This document shows positions 56,269 through 64,000 of a DNA stretch of 64,000 nucleotides, one piece after another. Location: the NCBI RefSeq assembly GCF_001723285.1, contig NZ_LPWG01000012.1, forward strand, positions 62,001-126,000, in the 5' to 3' direction. This DNA comes from Methyloceanibacter methanicus (GTDB taxonomy: Bacteria; Pseudomonadota; Alphaproteobacteria; Rhizobiales; Methyloligellaceae). Positions within the stretch are counted from its first letter, which is position 1; each line of letters begins with the position of its first letter. Made by a program: the position numbers and the translations under genes. The notes under the pieces are model-generated. The model was not told where the DNA came from. It searched no databases and saw only the letters and a program-made list of their open reading frames with translations.

Positions 56269-57063
56269 TCAGGCTGTTGCGATGAGCGCGCCCCCCGCAC
56301 CAATCAGAACGACGGCGAGGACTTTCGCGAGCTTAGGCCCGAAAGGGGCGAGTTTTTCGATCGCCACGAAGAGCGACAGGCCTGCGATCCAAACGAGATT
56401 CATGACCCCGCCCACGAAGAGCAAGAGCATCAGGACGGCACAGCAGCCCACGCAATAGGCGCCGTGTTCAAGCCCCATGCGCCAGGCGCCCATAGGTCCA
56501 GCACGCCAATGGTTGGCGAGATAGGCCGCAGGGCTCCGGCAATGCTCCAGGCACGCTGCCTTGAGCGGAGTGAGTTGATAGACTCCGGCGGCAATGAGGA
56601 GCGCTCCCGACAGGAGCGCACTGCGAGAACTCATCATCATCGTCATGAGCCCGGCACGCTCCAACGCAAATTGAACCGCGACGGCCAAGATGCTGAAAAG
56701 AATCCACAAGCTCAGATAGCCGCCAGCGAACGAGGCGATTGAAAGCGGTGCCTCGGCACTTGCGGCTTGCTGGTCCGCACGCCGGACCACCCTCGCGTAG
56801 AGCAGCACCATCGGGGCCGCCGACGGCAACATCATCGCCACCATCATCACCGCCCACATCACGAAAGCGATCAGCCAGTAATGGGGTGTCCACGGCCAGC
56901 TCTCTCCGGCCGGAAGCGACATCGGCAACCACCAGCCGCTCATGGCCACCACGCTCATACCCGTCCCGGCGCCGGCCAGTAGCGCGAGCCAAGCCAGGAG
57001 GATCAGGACGATCAGCGCGGCAGTGACGACCGCGCTCTCCCGCCGGAGAAGGGCTTCGAGCAT
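56269..57063 (-). CDS. DUF2182 membrane protein (predicted metal-binding)
   Basis: 264 residues with about seven hydrophobic segments. VMWAVMMVAMMLPSAAPM is the family's Met-rich helix, and TPLKAACLEHCRSPAAYL together with GLEHGAYCVGCCAVLMLLLF carry the conserved Cys/His residues suggested to bind metal. It lies 17 bases downstream of the DUF1326 gene on the same strand, a conserved pairing in bacteria. The function is unknown; a role in copper or other metal handling is guessed from the Met/Cys/His pattern. Confidence 0.88.
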   Translation of the reverse strand: MLEALLRRESAVVTAALIVLILLAWLALLAGAGTGMSVVAMSGWWLPMSLPAGESWPWTPHYWLIAFVMWAVMMVAMMLPSAAPMVLLYARVVRRADQQAASAEAPLSIASFAGGYLSLWILFSILAVAVQFALERAGLMTMMMSSRSALLSGALLIAAGVYQLTPLKAACLEHCRSPAAYLANHWRAGPMGAWRMGLEHGAYCVGCCAVLMLLLFVGGVMNLVWIAGLSLFVAIEKLAPFGPKLAKVLAVVLIGAGGALIATA

Positions 57064-57080
57064 TTCCGCAAGTGTCCGCT

Positions 57081-57713
57081 TCAGGCGTGTACAATGCCTG
57101 AATTGTTCAGATGCAGGCGCGCGAACTGGCCATAGCTGTTCTCCAGCGCGAGCGGGATTGGACCCTGCGATCTCGAAGAGCCGCTACCCATCTCGGCCAG
57201 GGAATATTCGAAGCCGTTCGGCAGGTCGATCCTCGCCCGCAGTTCCGCGCCGGTCACCGGATTGCGGATCGGCTCGCCATGCATCTCGACCATCCCATCG
57301 ACGCGCACCGTACCCGTCCGGGCGTCGACATCGATGTCGATATGGATAGGCTTGACCTCAGGCGGCAGCACTTCGGCGAACGTGGCCGCGAAGACGTTCC
57401 AGATCGTTTTGCCCGGTTCGGTATGTTCGCCGGACAGGATGGACAGGAGAGCGCTTCGCTGTTCCTCGGTCGCACGCTCATCGACAATGAGGAAGGCGCG
57501 GCCGTTTCCTTCGTGGATGGCCTTGGGCCAGGTGAACATCCCGATCACATTGAGGCCGCCGAGGTCGATATTGCCGAAGTGGCCTTCGTCGAAGCGGTAG
57601 GCGCCAATCGCCTGGCAATCGCCATGGGTCGGCAGTGCATTGAACTGGCAGGGACACCCGTAGTCGCAATTGCAATTGATGAACTCGACGCCTTTCAACT
57701 CCCAGTCGATCAT
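57081..57713 (-). CDS. DUF1326 domain protein
   Basis: 210 residues. The N-terminal GVEFINCNCDYGCPCQFNALP holds a CNC-x3-CPC cysteine cluster, followed by a beta-rich domain with DEGHFGNIDLGGLNVIGMFTW and GNGRAFLIVDERATEEQ. DUF1326 has no established function; the cysteine cluster suggests metal or redox chemistry. It precedes DUF2182 with a 17-base gap, so they are probably one operon. No signal peptide is visible. Confidence 0.9.
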   Translation of the reverse strand: MIDWELKGVEFINCNCDYGCPCQFNALPTHGDCQAIGAYRFDEGHFGNIDLGGLNVIGMFTWPKAIHEGNGRAFLIVDERATEEQRSALLSILSGEHTEPGKTIWNVFAATFAEVLPPEVKPIHIDIDVDARTGTVRVDGMVEMHGEPIRNPVTGAELRARIDLPNGFEYSLAEMGSGSSRSQGPIPLALENSYGQFARLHLNNSGIVHA

Positions 57714-57798
57714 TGCGATGTGCTCCGTGGCTCAAGAGTAGTCAGACCTGATTGGAGCATAATCCGTGTCCGGACCAGATCAACCCATGCCAAGAGTG

Positions 57799-57826
57799 AA
57801 AAGGCCCGGACCAAGAGGTCCGGGCC
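57799..57826 (-). terminator. Intrinsic terminator of the grxD unit
   Basis: GGCCCGGACC (57803-57812) pairs with GGTCCGGGCC (57817-57826); TTTT follows on the minus strand. Confidence 0.78.
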
Positions 57827-57858
57827 GGGATGATTATCCTAGAAAACCGTCTGCGAGA

Positions 57859-58209
57859 CTAGGCCGTCTGCGTCTCCGCGTTGCTGGCGATGCCCTTCTC
57901 CTTCAGCATGTCCTGCAACTCGCCTGCCTGGAACATCTCGCGGACGATGTCGCACCCACCCACGAATTCGCCCTTCACATAGAGCTGTGGAATGGTCGGC
58001 CAGTTGGAGAAGGCCTTCACGCCTTCGCGCACGCCCATATCCTCCAGGACGTTGATATCTTCGTATTCCACGCCGAGATGGTTGAGGATTTGCGCGACTT
58101 GCATGGAGAAGCCGCATTGGGGCGTCGACTTCGTGCCTTTCATGAACAGCACGATGTCGTTGCCGGAGATCTGCTTGCTGATCCAGTCTTTGACGTCTTG
58201 GTCACTCAT
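57859..58209 (-). CDS. grxD: Monothiol glutaredoxin (Grx4/GrxD family)
   Basis: 116 residues with [21 protein letters not shown], the CGFS active site, then [20 protein letters not shown], the glutathione-binding TP and GG segments. These proteins bind a 2Fe-2S cluster with glutathione and act in Fe-S delivery together with BolA. bolA lies immediately upstream in the same orientation with a 23-base gap, supporting that partnership. Confidence 0.95.
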   Translation of the reverse strand: MSDQDVKDWISKQISGNDIVLFMKGTKSTPQCGFSMQVAQILNHLGVEYEDINVLEDMGVREGVKAFSNWPTIPQLYVKGEFVGGCDIVREMFQAGELQDMLKEKGIASNAETQTA

Positions 58210-58232
58210 GGCTGCTGTCCTTTTCCGAACGA

Positions 58233-58469
58233 TTACTGCTGGGGGGCGGATGTCTTCAGAGCGAGCGCGTGCAGCACGTCGCCCATGTTGCCTTTCAGGG
58301 CGTCATAGACCATTTGATGCTGCTGCACGCGGGACTTTCCGCGAAATTCCTCTGCCACGACAGATGCCGCGTAGTGGTCGCCGTCACCGGCCAGGTCTTC
58401 GATCTCGATCTTTGCGTCGGGGAAGCGCTCGAGAATCAGGCGCTCGATATCCGTGGCGGCCATCGCCAT
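58233..58469 (-). CDS. bolA: BolA-family protein
   Basis: 78 residues: [51 protein letters not shown] shows the BolA fold with the conserved HQMVY and the glutaredoxin-interaction region. It probably forms a cluster-bridged complex with GrxD, whose gene follows it. The SD site is GGAGAGA-like on the minus strand. Confidence 0.93.
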   Translation of the reverse strand: MAMAATDIERLILERFPDAKIEIEDLAGDGDHYAASVVAEEFRGKSRVQQHQMVYDALKGNMGDVLHALALKTSAPQQ

Positions 58470-58520
58470 TGTCGTCTCTCCTGTCTTAGGTCCACACCAA
58501 TTTAGCGCCGGACCCTGATC

Positions 58521-60728
<2,208 letters not shown>

Positions 60729-60742
60729 TTCGGCGGCGCCGC

Positions 60743-61450
60743 TCAATGGAGAGCCTCCACGAGTGAGGAGAACATGTGGATGCCGTCGGTGCCGGACAGA
60801 GCCGGATCGATCAGCCGTTCGGGATGCGGCATCATCCCCAGCACGGTGCCGGTCTCGTTGAAGATGCCCGCAATATTGCCCGACGAGCCGTTTGGGTTCG
60901 CCGCCTCCGTGACCGCTCCGTCCGCCTCGCAATAGCGGAAGGCGATGCGGTTCTCGTTTTCCAGCAGATACAGCGTCCCGGCGTCCGCGAAATAGCATCC
61001 GTCCTTGTGGGCGATCGGAAATCGCACCACCTGGTCCTGCTTGTAGTGGCTGGTGAACGGCGTGTCGTCGCGCTCCACCCGCAGCAGCACGTCCTTGCAG
61101 ATGAAGCGCAAGGTCGCGTTTCGCATCAAGACGCCGGGCAGGAGCCCCGCCTCGGTGAGGACCTGGAAGCCGTTGCAAATGCCGAGCACCGGCGTGCCCG
61201 CTTTGGCGCGGCGCACCACTTCGCGCATGATCGGCGAGTGCGCCGCCATGGCGCCGGAGCGCAAATAGTCGCCATAGGAAAAGCCGCCGGGAAGCAGGAT
61301 CAGATCGCTGTCGGGCAGCTCGGAGTCGCCGTGCCACACCATCGTCGGTGCGGCGCCCTTATCGCCCATGGCCGTCATGGCACCTTGCAAGGCGACAGCG
61401 GCATCGCGGTCGCAATTCGATCCCGGAAAAACGATCACGCTTGCTTTCAT
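60743..61450 (-). CDS. purQ: Phosphoribosylformylglycinamidine synthase, glutaminase subunit PurQ
   Basis: 235 residues. Class I amidotransferase with the catalytic Cys in [14 protein letters not shown], the His-Glu pair in [11 protein letters not shown], and the N-terminal [17 protein letters not shown]. It supplies ammonia to PurL. Confidence 0.95.
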   Translation of the reverse strand: MKASVIVFPGSNCDRDAAVALQGAMTAMGDKGAAPTMVWHGDSELPDSDLILLPGGFSYGDYLRSGAMAAHSPIMREVVRRAKAGTPVLGICNGFQVLTEAGLLPGVLMRNATLRFICKDVLLRVERDDTPFTSHYKQDQVVRFPIAHKDGCYFADAGTLYLLENENRIAFRYCEADGAVTEAANPNGSSGNIAGIFNETGTVLGMMPHPERLIDPALSGTDGIHMFSSLVEALH

Positions 61451-61510
61451 GAGTCTCGAAGGGCCTCGCTTCGCTTGGAGAAGGTCTCTCTTGCGCGTAA
61501 GGCGCGCGGG

Positions 61511-61756
61511 TTACGCCGCCTCGAGCTCATAGGCATAGTTCTCGATGATGGTGTTTGCGAGAAGCTGCTTGCACATGCGTTCGATTTCTTCGCGGGCGCG
61601 GGCCGGATCGCTTTCCGCCACTTCGACCTCGATGAACTTTCCCTGACGAACGCCTTCGACGCCGCCAAAGCCGAGCGCGTGCAGCGCACCTTCGATGGCT
61701 TTGCCTTGCGGGTCGAGCACGCCGGGTTTCAGCGTGATGGTGATGCGAGCCTTCAT
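61511..61756 (-). CDS. purS: Phosphoribosylformylglycinamidine synthase subunit PurS
   Basis: 81 residues: KARITITLKPGVLDPQGKAIEGALHALGF and VRQGKFIEVEVAESD match PurS, the small subunit that joins PurL and PurQ in organisms with short PurL. It sits between purC and purQ on the same strand. Confidence 0.93.
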   Translation of the reverse strand: MKARITITLKPGVLDPQGKAIEGALHALGFGGVEGVRQGKFIEVEVAESDPARAREEIERMCKQLLANTIIENYAYELEAA

Positions 61757-61793
61757 GGCTTCCTTCGCGTTTTCGGCGCGCGCTTCGCGACGC

Positions 61794-62564
61794 CTATTTG
61801 GATTGCACCAGGACGGGGCCGCTCCGGCCGGGCGTCGGGTTCTCGGTGTGCAGCCCCAGACGGCGCGCCACCTCCTGATAGGCCTCGACCAGCCCGCCCA
61901 TGTCGCGGCGGAAGCGATCCTTGTCGAGCTTGTCTTGCGTGTCGATGTCCCAGAGGCGGCAGCAATCCGGGGAAATCTCGTCGGCAAGCACGATGCGCAT
62001 CTGGTCGCCTTCCCACAAACGGCCGAACTCGATCTTGAAGTCGACCAAGCGGATGCCGACGCCGAGGAACAGGCCCGTCAGGAAGTCGTTGATGCGCAGC
62101 GCGAGCGACATGATGTCGTCGAGCTCGGGCGGTGAGGCCCAGCCGAAGGCCGTGATGTGCTCTTCGGAGACCATCGGGTCGTCCAGTTCGTCGGCCTTGT
62201 AGTAGAACTCCACGATCGAGCGGGGCAGGGTGGTCCCTTCTTCGAGACCGAGGCGCTTCGACAGCGAGCCCGCGGCGACGTTGCGGATCACCACTTCGAG
62301 CGGAATGATTTCCACCTCGCGGATGAGCTGCTCGCGCATATTGAGGCGCTTCATGAAATGGGTGGGCACGCCGATCTCGTTCAGCCGCTCGAAGATATAT
62401 TCCGAGATGCGGTTGTTGAGGACGCCCTTGCCCTCGATGCGGTCGTGCTTCTTGTTGTTGAACGCGGTTGCGTCGTCCTTGAAATGCTGGACGAGGGTGC
62501 CGGGCTCTGGCCCTTCGTAGAGGATCTTGGCCTTGCCTTCGTAGACGCGCCGGCGACGGTTCAT
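61794..62564 (-). CDS. purC: Phosphoribosylaminoimidazole-succinocarboxamide synthase (SAICAR synthase)
   Basis: 256 residues. [67 protein letters not shown] and [14 protein letters not shown] are the PurC motifs for CAIR, aspartate and ATP binding. GAGGA lies seven bases before the ATG at 62564. First gene of the purC-purS-purQ-purL run. Confidence 0.96.
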   Translation of the reverse strand: MNRRRRVYEGKAKILYEGPEPGTLVQHFKDDATAFNNKKHDRIEGKGVLNNRISEYIFERLNEIGVPTHFMKRLNMREQLIREVEIIPLEVVIRNVAAGSLSKRLGLEEGTTLPRSIVEFYYKADELDDPMVSEEHITAFGWASPPELDDIMSLALRINDFLTGLFLGVGIRLVDFKIEFGRLWEGDQMRIVLADEISPDCCRLWDIDTQDKLDKDRFRRDMGGLVEAYQEVARRLGLHTENPTPGRSGPVLVQSK

Positions 62565-62674
62565 GTTGGGTTCCTCTTTGAGCTGCTCATGACTGTCAAA
62601 CGCCAAGCGCGCGGGAGACGGGAACCCCCTGCCGCGCGCCAAGTCAGAATCGCCATCGCTGGAATCGATATAGA

Positions 62675-62691
62675 AATCTCGTGTCGAGATT
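62675..62691 (-). promoter_or_regulatory. Perfect 17-bp palindrome upstream of purC
   Basis: AATCTCG-TGT-CGAGATT sits next to a minus-strand TATATC (62667-62672), where the spacer of a purC promoter would be. It may be an operator. It lies in the divergent gap 62565-62868, which holds no gene. Confidence 0.45.
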
Positions 62692-62761
62692 AGCGTATGG
62701 GGGAAGGGGGTACAACGGGCCGAGAGGCCGCGCAATGCCTTTCGGCGCCTCACGGGATTTG

Positions 62762-62790
62762 TTGATTTGCGCCGGTTTCTTGGCTATCAC
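62762..62790 (+). promoter_or_regulatory. Predicted promoter of the DUF1476 gene
   Basis: TTGATT (62762-62767), 17 bases, TATCAC (62785-62790). Confidence 0.4.
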
Positions 62791-62868
62791 CCGCCCTTGA
62801 AAGCCGGGTTTCCCCCCATAATTTAAAGACGGCGCTCCGCGATTGGCGGGGCTTTGGAGGTCGCGCCG

Positions 62869-63198
62869 ATGACGAGCTTTAACGATCGCGAAAAGAGTTA
62901 CGAGAAGAAATTCGCCCTCGACGAGGAGTTGCAGTTCAAGTCCACGGCCCGCCGGAACAAGCTCCTGGGCCTTTGGGCCGCTGAAAAAATGGGGCTTTCC
63001 GGGGACGATGCCCAGACCTATGCCCGCGAAGTGGTGAAAGCGGACCTGGAGGAGCCGGGCGAAGAGGACGTTTTCCGCAAGATCCGCGCCGATTTCGACG
63101 GCAAGAGCGTCGACCAGTCGGACCATCAGATCCGCCGCGCCATGGCGGACTTCATGACCGAGGCGGTGCGTCAAATCGAAGCCGAAGCCAAGGCCTAG
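62869..63198 (+). CDS. DUF1476 protein (ATP synthase zeta-type inhibitor)
   Basis: 109 residues: FNDREKSYEKKFALDEELQFKSTARRNKLLGLWAAEKMG, then AEEDV-like acidic helices. This is the alphaproteobacterial zeta subunit family that inhibits F1-ATPase by inserting its N-terminal helix. GGAGG at 62856-62860 is eight bases before ATG 62869. In the same direction as the aldolase gene 42 bases later. Confidence 0.9.
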   Translation: MTSFNDREKSYEKKFALDEELQFKSTARRNKLLGLWAAEKMGLSGDDAQTYAREVVKADLEEPGEEDVFRKIRADFDGKSVDQSDHQIRRAMADFMTEAVRQIEAEAKA

Positions 63199-63240
63199 CG
63201 GCCTTTCGGTCCGAAACGCCTCCGAAAGGCCGGGAGACAC

Positions 63241-63999
63241 ATGGCCAAGGACCTCTTCCGCAGCGCCGCCAGGAAGCGGCAGACGCTTTTCAACGCCTGG
63301 TCGATGCTGAACGACCCGCTTGCGGTCGAACTGATCGGCGAGGCGGGCTGGGACTGCGTCACAATCGACCAGCAGCACGGGGCGGGCGGGAACGAGACCC
63401 TGCTGTCCTGCCTCACGGCCGCGAAGGCCGCGGGCCTGCCGGCCATCGTGCGCGTGGCCAACAACGATCCCGGTCTTGTGGGCCGGGCCCTAGATGCGGG
63501 CGCGCAAGGGATCATGTGCCCGCTCATCAATGGCGTGGACGAGGCGGAAGCCTTTGTTCGGGCCGTGAAATATCCCCCAAGAGGCATTCGCAGCTGGGGG
63601 CCGTACCGGGCCAAGATCGGCGTGCCCGGCGATTACTTCAAGACCGCCAACCGCTTCACCATCGCCTGTCCGCAGATCGAGACCAAAGGCGCGCTTCGAG
63701 AGCTCGACGCCATCCTCGGGCTCAAGGGCGTGGACATGGTGTGTCTCGGCCCGAACGACCTGTCGGTGGCGCTGACCGGCAAACTCGACATCTGGGCCAA
63801 GGAGATCCAGGAGGCCATGGCCGAGGTTCTGGCCAAGTCCCGCGAGCACGGCGTCATGACGCTGATCTTCTGCAACGACATCGACTTCGCCAAGCCCCGC
63901 ATCAAGGAAGGCTGGGACGTGGTGGCCATCGGCACCGACGCCGGCTGGCTGACATCCGCCGCGGCGGGTACGCTGGCAGCGGTTTCGCCAGGAAGGTGA
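63241..63999 (+). CDS. HpcH/HpaI aldolase/citrate lyase family protein
   Basis: 252 residues of the class II pyruvate aldolase fold: FNAWSMLNDPLAVELIGEAGWDCVTIDQQHG (catalytic His region), AIVRVANNDPGLVGRALDAGAQGIMCPLIN (metal-binding) and GVDMVCLGPNDLSVAL. It cleaves or forms hydroxy-2-oxo acids; substrate is not visible. Stop is at the last bases of the window (TGA 63997-63999), so the gene is complete. Confidence 0.88.
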   Translation: MAKDLFRSAARKRQTLFNAWSMLNDPLAVELIGEAGWDCVTIDQQHGAGGNETLLSCLTAAKAAGLPAIVRVANNDPGLVGRALDAGAQGIMCPLINGVDEAEAFVRAVKYPPRGIRSWGPYRAKIGVPGDYFKTANRFTIACPQIETKGALRELDAILGLKGVDMVCLGPNDLSVALTGKLDIWAKEIQEAMAEVLAKSREHGVMTLIFCNDIDFAKPRIKEGWDVVAIGTDAGWLTSAAAGTLAAVSPGR

Positions 64000-64000
64000 A

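Overview
The window is GC-rich, densely coding chromosomal DNA from an alphaproteobacterium, most likely of the order Hyphomicrobiales (Rhizobiales). Supporting markers are CckA with a nearby Hpt protein, a FliO-type single-pass protein, a cysteine-poor DksA, an ATPase zeta-inhibitor (DUF1476) protein, a thioredoxin-reductase-like ferredoxin-NADP reductase beside a 2Fe-2S ferredoxin, a giant membrane-anchored coiled-coil protein of the growth-pole-ring type, and a GAAC-N7-GAAC SOS box in front of recA. No rRNA or tRNA gene, CRISPR array, intact insertion sequence or prophage was recognised. Genus is not determinable by eye; a methylotroph-like Hyphomicrobiaceae relative is a guess.

Layout. 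1-8.3 kb: a tightly overlapping sugar-phosphate operon (tkt-gap-pgk-rpe-gph), then ccdA, thiD and a convergent FAH-family hydrolase. 8.3-12.2 kb: a possible structured RNA with a strong terminator, a fructosamine-kinase-like gene, an LpxH-like phosphoesterase and GT4 glycosyltransferase pair, and a tandem pair of small RNA genes on the minus strand. 12.2-18.5 kb: a CheZ-like protein, an MFS transporter, a dipeptide epimerase and an Mla-type (mlaE-mlaF-mlaD) lipid transporter. 18.6-24.9 kb: the giant coiled-coil pole protein, an Hpt protein, ferredoxin and its reductase. 25-33 kb: methyltransferase, ECF sigma/anti-sigma pair, lipoprotein, an unexplained 0.6 kb stretch, a small accessory patch with an IS5-family remnant, and ycjX-ycjF. 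33-40.5 kb: dksA, a VanX-type dipeptidase, a second small-RNA candidate, fliO, cckA, sulfotransferase, TIGR03032 protein. 40.8-44.9 kb: a large autotransporter. 44.9-54.6 kb: HU, AI-2E-family permease, recA, alaS, cyclic-nucleotide-gated K+ channel, icd, trmJ. 54.7-64 kb: a secreted protein, rpsD, the DUF1326-DUF2182 pair, grxD-bolA, the purine run purC-purS-purQ-purL, the zeta inhibitor and an HpcH/HpaI aldolase.

The most interesting signal is the pair of homologous ~85-90 nt RNA genes at 11.8-12.1 kb. Each has a heat-shock-sigma-like promoter (CTTGAAA, then a CCCATCT/ACCATCT box), a conserved core carrying CCCCCAA-type C-rich segments in mutually exclusive small hairpins, and its own intrinsic terminator. 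A third C-rich candidate lies at 34.64-34.82 kb.

Sequence-quality warning: about sixteen single-base indels break or locally shift conserved genes (rpe, MFS gene, mlaE, the giant coiled-coil gene, the methyltransferase, a secreted protein, the dipeptidase, the autotransporter, alaS). Several come as compensating pairs 60-220 bases apart. This looks like residual sequencing error rather than biology, so these genes are annotated as single loci across the shifts.
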